Source of the DNA: Glycocaulis sp050485565
Lineage (GTDB): Bacteria; Pseudomonadota; Alphaproteobacteria; Caulobacterales; Maricaulaceae
NCBI RefSeq assembly: GCF_050485565.1
Contig: NZ_JBJHBQ010000014.1
Coordinates: 1 to 62,025, forward strand
Length of the DNA: 62,025 nucleotides
Direction: 5' to 3'
Part shown: in pieces, positions 26,669 to 34,110 of the stretch
How the letters are laid out: every line of letters starts with the position of its first letter
How positions within the stretch are numbered: the stretch's first letter is position 1
The notes under the pieces: generated by a model
Database searches by the model: none
What the model was told of the DNA's origin: nothing
What the model saw: the letters and a program-made list of their open reading frames with translations, nothing else
Position numbers and translations under genes: made by a program

Positions 26669-28816
26669 ATGCCAAAAAACCAAATTTTGCAAGGGCTTGA
26701 TGCTGGAAAGGCCGTGGATTTTCTGCGCCTGCTGAGGCCCGATGGACCATGGTTGCTGGCCGCGATTCCAACCGATGGTGGCGCACCAACGTGTGCGGCT
26801 TACGACGGGAGAACAGCCGCTTATGTTGCGGACTGGATCGAGCCTAAGAACAAGGCTAGACGCGGCATTTACTACCATATCAACGAGACTCGCGCCGGTC
26901 TGGGCAAGAAGGCCGACAAGGCCGATGTGACGGCGGTGGAGTTCATCCATGTCGATCTGGACCCCGACAAGTCCAAGCCGCTGGCGGAAGAACAGGCGCG
27001 CTTACGCGAGCTAACCTCGACCGGCTGGCCGGAGGGCCTACCGCTGCCGACTTTTACGGTCTGGTCCGGAGGGGGTGTGCAGCTGCTTTGGAGGCTTGCG
27101 GAGAAATTGCCTCCGGAGCGCTTCGCCGAGGCCGAGGCTGCATCATCTGCGATGGCTGACGCACTGGGCGGTGATGCCACACATAATATAGATCGGCTTT
27201 TCAGATTGCCGGGCACGGTTAACTGGCCTGACGCCAAGAAGACCGCCCACGGGCGCACACCCGTGCTCGCCGAGTTGCTGAATCACGATGCGAGTCGGGT
27301 TTACCCGCTGGACGCTTTTCCGAAGCTGACGGCCAAGCGCCCATCGCCTTTGGCCAAGGGACAAGGGGCGATCCCTGTCGACGCCAGCGCGATCCTGAGG
27401 CGCTTTGACCTGGCCCCCGACGCCCTTGATCTCATCACGAATGGAGCGCCCGAAGGCAAACGGTCCGATGCGATATGGCGGGTGATGTGTGAGCTTGTGT
27501 CTAAGGCGGCGACGCTTGACGAGGCCACGGCGCTGCTGACCTGCCTTGACCTGCCGATCAGCGCCAAGGTGCTGGAACAAGCGCAGCCCGCCAATTGGCT
27601 GAAGCCGCAATGGGAGCGGGCCTTCCACAAGGTTCTGATTGACTCCGACTTTCTGCGCAGCAAAGCCGGGGCCGTGCTGGGTGGCGATCAGCTTAACTTT
27701 CGCAAGGCCGTCGCGCGCTCAAGCATTTTGCTGGCACACAACGAATTCACGGGCCGGGCGTGCCTCGACAACGGCGGGGGCTTGCGCGAGCTTGGAGACG
27801 CTGACCTCGACGCGATGCGCAGCGACTTCGCAGCCCGTTTCGGCTTCCGGATATCGAAGGAACTGCTGCGGACGTACACCACGGCAGAGGCGAAGGGCGC
27901 GCCCTTTCACCCCGTCCGCGACAAGCTGGCGGCGCTGGAGGCCACGTGGGATGGCAAGGCGCGCTTGGACACGTGGTTGCCGCGCTACGCTCAAGCCGAT
28001 GACACGCCCTACACCCGTGCCGTGGGAGCGCTGGTCCTGATCGCGGCGGTGCGCCGCGTGCGCCGTCCTGGAGTCAAGTTCGATACGGCCATGATCCTTG
28101 AGGGTAAGCAGGGGTGCGGTAAGTCCAGCCTCGTTCGCATCCTCGCGCTGGAGGACGCTTGGTTCTCGGACTCACTAAAGATGTCGTCCGATCCCAAAAC
28201 GGTGATCGAAAACACGTGTGGGGCGTGGATACTGGAGCTGGCCGAGCTTCAGGGGCGAGCGCATGAGGTGGAAGCCGTCAAAGCGTTCCTCAGCGCGTCA
28301 ACGGACCGCGCCCGTGTGGCATACGCAAGTGTGGCCAGCGCCGTGCCGCGCCAATTCATCTGCGTCGGCACCACGAACTCAACGGCGTACCTGAAGGACT
28401 CGACCGGTGCGCGTCGTTTCCTGCCCATCGCCGTGGGACAAATCGACCTCGACGCGCTGCGGGCCGACATCGGCCAGTTGTATGGCGAGGCGGCGGCACG
28501 AGAGGCCAAGGGCGAGGCGATCACCCTGCCCGAACACCTCTGGGCTGTTCAGGCCGAACTCACCGAGGCGCGGACGCTCCAGCATCCTTACGCCGAAACC
28601 ATGCAGGATCAGTTTGGCGAGGCCCAAGGTTATATCACGATGGCCGACCTCTATGACATGCTGGGCGTGCGACACCGCCAAGCGCAGGACGCGCAGGCCG
28701 TCAGGGACTCGGCGGCCAGTCTCGGATTCACGCGCAGGAAGGTCAGGCTGGGCGGCAAGCCCGTCTGGGCCATGGTTCGCGGCGAGGCCATGACAGACCT
28801 AAACGAGATGATGTAG
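26669..28816 (+). CDS. Primase-helicase with VapE-type C-terminal ATPase
   Basis: 715 residues. The N-terminal half looks like an archaeo-eukaryotic-type primase: catalytic acids in FIHVDLDPDK (about 91-100), SGGGVQLLWRL, and NIDRLFRLPGTVNWPD. The C-terminal part is of the VapE family (PF05272): Walker A GKQGCGKSS (about 478-486), Walker B WILELAEL (about 520), and the sensor region TTNSTAYLKDSTGARRFLP (about 568). Such proteins prime and unwind DNA at the origins of phage satellites and pathogenicity islands. An iteron array starts 39 bases after its stop, the natural target. No strong ribosome-binding site precedes ATG 26669. Confidence 0.9.
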   Translation: MPKNQILQGLDAGKAVDFLRLLRPDGPWLLAAIPTDGGAPTCAAYDGRTAAYVADWIEPKNKARRGIYYHINETRAGLGKKADKADVTAVEFIHVDLDPDKSKPLAEEQARLRELTSTGWPEGLPLPTFTVWSGGGVQLLWRLAEKLPPERFAEAEAASSAMADALGGDATHNIDRLFRLPGTVNWPDAKKTAHGRTPVLAELLNHDASRVYPLDAFPKLTAKRPSPLAKGQGAIPVDASAILRRFDLAPDALDLITNGAPEGKRSDAIWRVMCELVSKAATLDEATALLTCLDLPISAKVLEQAQPANWLKPQWERAFHKVLIDSDFLRSKAGAVLGGDQLNFRKAVARSSILLAHNEFTGRACLDNGGGLRELGDADLDAMRSDFAARFGFRISKELLRTYTTAEAKGAPFHPVRDKLAALEATWDGKARLDTWLPRYAQADDTPYTRAVGALVLIAAVRRVRRPGVKFDTAMILEGKQGCGKSSLVRILALEDAWFSDSLKMSSDPKTVIENTCGAWILELAELQGRAHEVEAVKAFLSASTDRARVAYASVASAVPRQFICVGTTNSTAYLKDSTGARRFLPIAVGQIDLDALRADIGQLYGEAAAREAKGEAITLPEHLWAVQAELTEARTLQHPYAETMQDQFGEAQGYITMADLYDMLGVRHRQAQDAQAVRDSAASLGFTRRKVRLGGKPVWAMVRGEAMTDLNEMM

Positions 28817-28854
28817 CTGCGTGGCCCGTGGGCCGGTGCTCATGGGCCGGTGCT

Positions 28855-29123
28855 GTTCCAAAGCGTTCCAACGCCGTTCCAACGCTTTGGAACGCCGAAT
28901 CCCCAATGGAATAAGGCGAATCCGCCCCCCGTTCCAACGTTCCAACGAAAAACACCAAAACACACCCCCCCCTGCGCCCGGAGGTGTGTCAGGTAACGGA
29001 ATAGGTAGGGGGGGGTAATTTTGTAGATTCCTTTGGAACGTTGGAACAGAACAGTGAAATGTGTTGCTTAACAATAGTTTAGTCCGTTCCAACGCTGTTC
29101 CAACGTTCCAACGCCGTTGGAAC
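28855..29123. repeat. Iteron array, candidate replication origin of the element
   Basis: The 9-mer GTTCCAACG occurs exactly at 28865, 28876, 28931, 28939, 29086, 29097 and 29105, and inverted (CGTTGGAAC) at 29039 and 29115. Near copies with AAG/CTT endings are at 28855, 28885 and 29031, giving 12 in 269 bases. The first four sit within a 13-base inverted repeat (28855-28867 with 28881-28893). An ACACACC/GGTGTGT hairpin (28960-28989) and an AT-rich stretch (about 29015-29085) lie between two clusters. Iterons plus an AT-rich unwinding region next to the primase-helicase gene is the layout of a satellite or phage origin. Confidence 0.82.
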
Positions 29124-29273
29124 ACCCCCGGCGAGCGTGTGCGCTGGATCATGGCCGATGGCCAGCCCCTCAAACTGACCCCCTCCGATGATTTTTCTTG
29201 CGCGCCTGAGAACGCAAAAGGAACAAAGTGTTAGCAACAGAGTCCTAATCTGTGGGTCTGTAATCCCTTGCTA
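29124..29273. other. Gene-free stretch between the iterons and the terminase promoter
   Basis: 150 bases with no coding signal. Open frames that cross it on either strand also run through the iterons and have no ribosome-binding site. It leads into the promoter of the terminase operon. Confidence 0.45.
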
Positions 29274-29329
29274 TTGTTTATACTACGCTTTTCCGCTATA
29301 TTGAAGATGGTGTCCGCATCATGTCCGCC
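29274..29329 (+). promoter_or_regulatory. Terminase-operon promoter with two inverted nGCGGACAY motifs
   Basis: TTGTTT (29274-29279) and TATATT (29297-29302) are 17 bases apart. GTGTCCGCA (29310-29318) and ATGTCCGCC (29321-29329) follow at about +2 to +21, the place of a repressor operator. They are the reverse complements of the motif at the integrase promoter. This suggests shared control of early integration genes and late packaging genes. Confidence 0.6.
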
Positions 29330-29340
29330 AGCGAGGAAAT

Positions 29341-29736
29341 ATGCCCCCCGAAACCGCCCCCATCACCGGCCCATCGCCCATGGCCCGCACCCGTGTTGCC
29401 AACGGGTCTGCTGCGCTATTGGCCGCTGACGGGCGAAGCCTGTGGGCGAGGCGATATAAAGAGGTGCTGGCGTCTCATGTCAGCGACAAGGGTGGCGACT
29501 CCGAAGTCACCGCTGCTGAGTTAGCGATCCTGAGGCGCGCTGCTGCCATCACCGTGGAATGCGAGCGCATGGAAGCCGAGTTCGCATCGGCTGGGCAGGC
29601 TGACCCTAAGGCGCTGGACCTGCACCAGCGCGCGTCTGGTAGCCTGCGCAGGCTATTGGAGTCAGTCGGCCTTGAGCGCCGCGCCAAGGCCGTCAACTCT
29701 GATCTGGGCACCTACCTTGAAGGCAAGGCCCGATGA
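29341..29736 (+). CDS. Putative terminase small subunit
   Basis: 131 residues, mostly helical. The sequence from about residue 50 (AELAILRRAAAITVECERMEAEF) and the C-terminal LDLHQRASGSLRRLLESVGLERR resemble small proteins encoded directly before terL in alphaproteobacterial phages. The stop overlaps the terL start by 4 bases (ATGA), as is usual for terS-terL. No clear helix-turn-helix is visible in the N-terminal 40 residues, so the call rests on position, size and helical pattern. It would recognise a pac site and direct packaging, perhaps of the element's own DNA. Confidence 0.6.
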   Translation: MPPETAPITGPSPMARTRVANGSAALLAADGRSLWARRYKEVLASHVSDKGGDSEVTAAELAILRRAAAITVECERMEAEFASAGQADPKALDLHQRASGSLRRLLESVGLERRAKAVNSDLGTYLEGKAR

Positions 29737-31166
29737 AGCCGCTGGTATCCATGCGCGAGGCTCTGGCCGATCCGGCGCTACTTGGCAACGCCCTGCCCGG
29801 CCCATCATGGCTTGGGTGGCGCGCCTTGCTGATAGCGGCCATGGGCGAAGCGCTGACGGCGGAGGAATTGGCGGCGTTTACGCTGCTGACAGGCCGCACA
29901 GAAAGCCCGTCAGAGGCCGTTTCGGAGCTATGGGCCATCGTAGGCCGTCGAGGTGGCAAGAGCGCTGCTATGGCCACCCTGCTGGCCTATCTTGGAGGCC
30001 TCTGCGACTGGCGCGATGACCTGAAGCCGGGCGAGACCGGGACCGGCCTTGTCGTGGCCGCTGACCTTCGCCAAGCGCGCTCTGTCCTGTCCTATGCGGA
30101 GGGCGCGCTTATGGGAGGGGGGGTCCCCCTTCAGGGGGTCATCGTTTCGCGGACGGCGGATGCTATACAGTTAAAAAATAATATTGTTTTGGAGGCCAGA
30201 AGCGCCAACTTCCGCCGCTTGCGCGGCCTGACCGCCATTGCAGTTGTGGCGGATGAAATCGCGTTCTGGCGCACCGATGAACACGCGGCAAATCCTGATA
30301 CAGAGATTTTGGCCGCCGCCCGTCCCTGTCTGGCGACTACTGGCGGCCCGCTGATCGCTGCATCATCACCTTATGCGCGCCGGGGCGAATTGTATGCGGC
30401 CTACCGCTCGCATCATGGCCGGGACGGCGATCCGCGCATCCTTGTTGCGCAAGCCGCGTCCCGAATATTGAACCCAAGCCTTCCCCAGTCGGTTGTGGAC
30501 CGGGCCATGGAACGCGATCCCGCATCGGCTCGCGCCGAGTATGGCGCGGAATTCCGCAGCGATGTTGAGTCGTTCATCCCGCAAGAGACGGTCGACGCCT
30601 CGACTGATACCGGCGTCACGCTGCGCCAGCCCATCAAGACTGTGCGCTATGTCGGCTTCGCCGATCCCGCAGGCGGCGGCGGCAAGGACGCCTTCACGGG
30701 GGCCATCGCCCATCGTGAATCGGATGGCACGCTCATTCTGGACCTGCTGTACGAGCGCCGCCCGCCCTTTAACCCGGATGAGGTTGCCAGCGAGCTAGCG
30801 GCCATTTTTCGCCGTTACAGCGTTTCGGCGATCACCGGCGACCGCTTTGGCGGCGACTTTCCGAAAACCGCATTTTCGCGTGCAGGAATGAAGTACACGG
30901 CGTCAGCCAAACCAAAATCGGACCTCTACCGCGAACTCCTGCCCCGCCTGTCCGCTGGCGAGGTGCGACTCCTCGATAACCCCCGGCTCCTGTCTCAGCT
31001 CACTAGTCTTGAGCGCAAAACGGCCCGTGGTGGCCGCGACAGCATCGACCATGCGCCGGGTGCCCATGATGACGTCATCAACGCCGCCGCCGGGGCCTTG
31101 CTGGCCGCCGCCAAACAACGTCCCACCCGCCCCGAAGGCGTGCAGACCCTCAGAGGGCTTTTTTAG
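29733..31166 (+). CDS. Phage terminase large subunit
   Basis: 477 residues with both motor and nuclease halves. Walker A reads GRRGGKSAA (about 71-79), Walker B VVADEIAFW (about 171), and the coupling motif AASSP (about 209). The RNase H-like nuclease shows Asp in ADPAGG (about 309), Asp in GDRFGGDF (about 369) and HDDVINAAAG (about 445). All key residues appear intact, so it should cut and pump DNA into a prohead. No portal or capsid gene follows, which is unusual. The last codons overlap a short CCCT/AGGG hairpin and a T-run (31147-31164) that might attenuate downstream transcription. Confidence 0.92.
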   Translation: MKPLVSMREALADPALLGNALPGPSWLGWRALLIAAMGEALTAEELAAFTLLTGRTESPSEAVSELWAIVGRRGGKSAAMATLLAYLGGLCDWRDDLKPGETGTGLVVAADLRQARSVLSYAEGALMGGGVPLQGVIVSRTADAIQLKNNIVLEARSANFRRLRGLTAIAVVADEIAFWRTDEHAANPDTEILAAARPCLATTGGPLIAASSPYARRGELYAAYRSHHGRDGDPRILVAQAASRILNPSLPQSVVDRAMERDPASARAEYGAEFRSDVESFIPQETVDASTDTGVTLRQPIKTVRYVGFADPAGGGGKDAFTGAIAHRESDGTLILDLLYERRPPFNPDEVASELAAIFRRYSVSAITGDRFGGDFPKTAFSRAGMKYTASAKPKSDLYRELLPRLSAGEVRLLDNPRLLSQLTSLERKTARGGRDSIDHAPGAHDDVINAAAGALLAAAKQRPTRPEGVQTLRGLF

Positions 31167-31178
31167 AAGGAAACCTCC

Positions 31179-31898
31179 ATGTCCGACGACTTCCGAGTCC
31201 CGACTTCCCTGAACGAAGCCGCCGCCGATGCGCTGCGAAAACGCGATCCGCGCACCGGCGAGGCCGAACCGGACCATGCGCTAGCGCACCTCGCCCATGC
31301 CCTGAAAACCTCACGCGAGATTGCCGAGCGCAGCCGCGACCTGTCCGAAGCGCTAAAGCGCGACCGGACGATGACGCCCGCCGCTCGCGCCGTGAAACTC
31401 AAATCAACGGTGTTGTCAGTGGCCGAACGCGGCACAACGGCCATCGACTCGGCGCTCAATACGCTGGACGCGGAAATCGCGCGCTTGGAACATGTGACCT
31501 CAAGCCCGCCGCCCGGTGATCCTGCCCTTGCGTGCGAAATCCGCTCAAGGCTCGCCAGCATGAAGCCGGACGCCCGGCGCGAGGCGCTGACCACGGCAAT
31601 CTCTGAAGGTGATGACACCATCACCGCCGCCGCCCTGTCAGCGCCCGCCATGTTGTCGGGCTTCGCCAAAACCGAGTTGGACGCGATCCGCCTTCGCTAC
31701 CGCCAAGCCCGCCACGCAGCCGATCTGGACCGCCTGGGCCGTCTCAAAACTGCGAAAACCCGTGCGGAACTCGCTGGCCGGTCCTTCGTGGACTTCACCC
31801 GCCGCGCCGCCACGGACCCGGAAGCGATGATGGGCGAAGTCGCACAAAACGCCACGAACGAGGCACTGCGAAGCCTCGAAACCATTGGAAAGGACTGA
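31179..31898 (+). CDS. Unknown helical protein of the element
   Basis: 239 residues, strongly helical and charged, with no signal peptide or membrane segment and no motif I recognise. Heptad-like stretches occur around 35-65 (HLAHALKTSREIAERSRDL) and 155-200. It begins 12 bases after terL with AGGAAA upstream and ends 3 bases before the next gene, so the three are co-transcribed. In a complete phage the portal gene would stand here, but the length and composition do not fit a portal. A packaging accessory, scaffold-like or capsid-redirecting factor is possible; this is position-based speculation. Confidence 0.75.
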   Translation: MSDDFRVPTSLNEAAADALRKRDPRTGEAEPDHALAHLAHALKTSREIAERSRDLSEALKRDRTMTPAARAVKLKSTVLSVAERGTTAIDSALNTLDAEIARLEHVTSSPPPGDPALACEIRSRLASMKPDARREALTTAISEGDDTITAAALSAPAMLSGFAKTELDAIRLRYRQARHAADLDRLGRLKTAKTRAELAGRSFVDFTRRAATDPEAMMGEVAQNATNEALRSLETIGKD

Positions 31899-31901
31899 CC
31901 C

Positions 31902-32447
31902 ATGCACCCGTCAAAAATCAATTACGACAACGGCCCTTTGCCGGAGGTCTTGTCGAATATCTCGCACGCCCCCGAAGGATGGGCCGATCTTTATCACCCC
32001 GCCGCCGATGGTACTTACAAGCTGCCCCCCGTCGTGAACGAGGTGCGCCGTGAGGTGCAATACCAAAGTGACGCTGAGATCGCGGAACTCAAGGGACTTA
32101 TGGCCGACGCCGACAAGGCGCAGGAAAACTATCAGCGCCGTGCCAAGGAAAATGAGATTCGCAATCGGTATCACGATTTACTGGCCGATTTCGAAATGCC
32201 ACGGGGGCTGAAGGATGGCCTCGTCGCCCTGCTTCGCGCTTCGATGCAGCCCAAGGCTGAAATCATCGAGGTGAATGACGGAATCACCGTGAAGGTAACG
32301 TGCCGCGACGGCCAGCCCTTGAACCGCTGGACGGTCGAAGCCGCGCTTCATGACCCTGAGCTGAAGCCATACCTGAAGTACTGGCCAGCATGGCGCGCCC
32401 AACAAGAGGAACGCAAGTTCACGCGCGAGTTGGAGACCATAAACTGA
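31902..32447 (+). CDS. Unknown 181-residue protein of the element
   Basis: 181 residues. A polar N-terminal part (PLPEVLSNISHAPEGWADLYHP) leads to a long charged helix (AEIAELKGLMADADKAQENYQRR). A small C-terminal part follows with IEVNDGITVKVTCRDGQPLNRW. That last motif recalls C-terminal segments of small phage virion or scaffold proteins, but I cannot assign a family. It follows the 239-residue gene by 3 bases and ends before a 10-bp hairpin (32460-32485) that would close the late operon. Confidence 0.72.
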   Translation: MHPSKINYDNGPLPEVLSNISHAPEGWADLYHPAADGTYKLPPVVNEVRREVQYQSDAEIAELKGLMADADKAQENYQRRAKENEIRNRYHDLLADFEMPRGLKDGLVALLRASMQPKAEIIEVNDGITVKVTCRDGQPLNRWTVEAALHDPELKPYLKYWPAWRAQQEERKFTRELETIN

Positions 32448-32454
32448 CATGTAA

Positions 32455-32862
32455 TCACTGTTGAGGGGGATAGCACCCCCTCAACACCTCTAAAACAGAT
32501 TCGTCAAAAATAATATTGACATATCTATTATCGACAAATTGCAATCGAGCGCGCATTGGGGTGTGAAGTTTTATTTTCTTATTGGGGTCATTATGCGGTA
32601 AATTATTTGATGTTTCGACGAAAGAAAGAGTATTATCTGCCTTATCAATATTTTTCAATTCGAAACGGAATTCTCTTCCGGAGCCTACCCTTAATTTAAT
32701 ATAGTCATATTTATCAAGGTTCCCTAGGGGTGTGTAAGCAACGTGCTCGCTCTGACCCTCAGGATGGAATATCTCAGCTTCGCAGGGTTTATTTAGGTCG
32801 GCATTATCAGTTTTAATCCAAACGCTTCTATTGGATTCAATTCCACCATCACCATTCGCCAT
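32455..32862 (-). CDS. AT-rich reverse-strand cargo gene of unknown function
   Basis: 135 residues from ATG 32862 (GGAGG about 9 bases upstream). The gene is clearly AT-richer than its neighbours and is transcribed against the rest of the element. The product looks like a single beta-rich cytoplasmic domain with alternating polar and hydrophobic residues (SVWIKTDNADLNKPCEAEIF, YDYIKLRVGSGREFRFELK). No signal peptide, membrane helix or known motif is seen. Odd composition, orientation and a place beside the late genes fit accessory cargo such as an anti-phage or interference gene, but no function can be read. Confidence 0.7.
   Translation of the reverse strand: MANGDGGIESNRSVWIKTDNADLNKPCEAEIFHPEGQSEHVAYTPLGNLDKYDYIKLRVGSGREFRFELKNIDKADNTLSFVETSNNLPHNDPNKKIKLHTPMRARLQFVDNRYVNIIFDESVLEVLRGCYPPQQ
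32460..32485. terminator. Perfect 10-bp hairpin between the late operon and the reverse gene
   Basis: GTTGAGGGGG (32460-32469) pairs perfectly with CCCCCTCAAC (32476-32485) across a 6-base loop. It follows the stop of the plus-strand late gene by 12 bases and lies in the last codons of the reverse-strand gene. There is no U-run on either side. Confidence 0.5.
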
Positions 32863-32866
32863 CGCC

Positions 32867-33220
32867 CTAGCCTCCCCATTTGACCCCCCCACGGTCACTG
32901 GCCAATGGCCTAGAGTCAATTAAATTCAGACCCACCTCCCGAGCCGTCTCGTTGGCCTCATCAGACAGACCGGCGACCTTGGTTGCTCGGCGGGCGTCTT
33001 CGCGGTTGATGCCGAGATCGCGGCTAGCGGCTTTGATGCCACCTTCAGGGCGACCACCTTGGGGTTTCGACACAGGTTGTGTCGATTGAGCCCGCTCCTC
33101 CGTCAGCACCACCCACCTGGCCACCTGCTCATCACGCTCCAGCGCAGTCAGGTCAGCACGGTGGAGGTTCTCGGCGATCTCCCATAGCTCGGCGTCGATC
33201 AGAGACGGTGGTTCATGGCC
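32867..33220 (-). pseudogene. Truncated ParB/RepB-like protein remnant
   Basis: On the minus strand, 117 codons read GHEPPSLIDAELWEIAENL, then LTALERDEQVARW, GRPEGGIKAASRDLGI and REDARRATKVAGLSDEA. These are the central and HTH parts of phage or plasmid ParB-like proteins. The N-terminal catalytic half is missing, and the C-terminus stops soon after the HTH. No ATG, GTG or TTG occurs in frame before the GTG at 33122-33124, and the frame closes upstream near 33320. The fragment is bordered by two imperfect 23-base direct repeats (32897-32919 and 33221-33243). It is therefore best seen as a decayed partition gene. Confidence 0.7.
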
Positions 33221-33324
33221 GCTGGCCAGTGGCCGGGGGTCAAACGTTTTTGCGCCAAGGCCGAATTCTCTTGAATCGGTTACCCCTCCCCCGCAAGCTG
33301 CTTGAAAGCAACAGGGGGCATATC

Positions 33325-33870
33325 ATGCGCATTATCACAATCTCTCTCGCAGCGTTGGCGTTGACGGCGTGCGAGACCTACAGCTCATCGCCTTACATGG
33401 CGTCGACTCAGAACGTCATTGATATTGAGGATCGAGTCGGTGAAGCGCGTGTCCGCTTGGGCGACTTTTCTTCCGATCCGGAGGTAAATGATCGCCCGAT
33501 ATGTCGCCTAACCGCACCGCTCGATGTCTCGCCGGGGGTGCCCGTTTCCGAGTATGTCCGGCAAGCAATGCTGACCGAGCTTCATCAAGCGCGTGTTCAT
33601 AGCTCCAGCGCTGATACGGTTATCGAAGGCACATTGGACCGGCTAGCGTTTAGCGCCACCGGCACTGGAAGCTGGGGGTTCACTCTATCGCTACGGAGTA
33701 ACCGCCACCCTGATGGATACACCGTTTCATCTGAGCATGCTTTTTCGACGTCCTTTGATGGTCACATGGCATGCACCAACGGCATCAATGCGTTCGCGCC
33801 CGCCGTCAGCACCCTAATCAATGCGGCGGTGAATCACCCTGAGTTCCCCCGGCTCGCTGGCGCGCAGTAA
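33325..33870 (+). CDS. Small lipoprotein of the element
   Basis: 181 residues with a lipoprotein signal: MRIITISLAALALTAC, lipobox LTAC with Cys at residue 16, and a Ser-rich tether. The mature part has polar beta-strand patterns (TVIEGTLDRLAFSATGTGSW, GFTLSLRSNRHPDGY) and two further Cys residues. No family is recognised. AGGGGG lies 8 bases before ATG 33325; the longer open frame from 33079 runs through the parB remnant and is not used. It lies in the cargo zone next to attR. A surface role such as superinfection exclusion is possible but not shown. Confidence 0.75.
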   Translation: MRIITISLAALALTACETYSSSPYMASTQNVIDIEDRVGEARVRLGDFSSDPEVNDRPICRLTAPLDVSPGVPVSEYVRQAMLTELHQARVHSSSADTVIEGTLDRLAFSATGTGSWGFTLSLRSNRHPDGYTVSSEHAFSTSFDGHMACTNGINAFAPAVSTLINAAVNHPEFPRLAGAQ

Positions 33871-33950
33871 GCCAAAGGTGAATACACAAGACGCAGTGGC
33901 TTGGGGCCTTTGGTTCGGGGCCGCTCGCCAAGGGCGAATCTTCTCGCAGT

Positions 33951-33970
33951 TACGGACACTGTGCGGACAT
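33951..33970 (+). repeat. Two copies of the nGCGGACAY motif at the right end
   Basis: TACGGACAC (33951-33959) and TGCGGACAT (33962-33970) lie about 65 bases inside the right repeat. They match the motif cluster between attL and the integrase. The arrangement at both ends fits arm-type sites for the integrase. Confidence 0.7.
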
Positions 33971-34032
33971 AAATTTGAATGGCGTTTGCGCCGCCAATTC
34001 GGTCGCTTTAGGTTGTTGATTTTAAAGAGGAA

Positions 34033-34081
34033 ATGGCGCGCCCGAAGAGATTCGAACTCCTGACCCCCAGATTCGTAGTCT
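34033..34081. repeat. Right attachment site (attR) within the intact tRNA-Arg gene
   Basis: A 49-base exact repeat of 24789-24837. The match starts one base before the encoded CCA end and stops in the anticodon stem, after which the sequences diverge. The element therefore carries the 3' 48 bases of the tRNA and restores the gene on insertion. Confidence 0.95.
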
Positions 34082-34110
34082 GGTGCTCTATCCAGCTGAG
34101 CTACGGGCGC
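34034..34110 (-). tRNA. tRNA-Arg, anticodon ACG
   Basis: 77 nucleotides on the minus strand beginning GCGCCCGTAGCTCAGC. The acceptor stem GCGCCCG pairs with CGGGCGC, the discriminator is G, and CCA is encoded. The anticodon loop CTACGAA gives ACG, which decodes CGN codons after inosine modification. The T-arm carries GTTCGAATC. It is the insertion target of the element, which supplies its 3' part. Confidence 0.96.

Larger units (their letters stand above)
24789..34081. mobile_element. 9.3-kb satellite-like integrative element in tRNA-Arg(ACG)
   Basis: Two identical 49-base repeats (24789-24837 and 34033-34081) bound the element. The right copy is part of the intact tRNA-Arg gene and the left copy is its displaced 3' portion. 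Inside, in order: tyrosine integrase, HTH protein, primase-helicase, iteron array, terminase small-subunit candidate, terminase large subunit, two unknown genes, an AT-rich reverse gene, a truncated parB and a lipoprotein gene. No portal, protease, capsid, tail or lysis gene is recognisable. The set resembles phage satellites (PICI and P4 groups), which replicate on their own and borrow virions, but carriage of a complete large terminase without a capsid is unusual. Boundaries are seen directly; the satellite role is inference. Confidence 0.88.

Noticed and set aside
28799..29173. A 124-codon minus-strand open frame across the iterons
   Set aside because: Its sequence is a by-product of the repeated 9-mer and a homopolymer G/C tract, and no ribosome-binding site precedes it.
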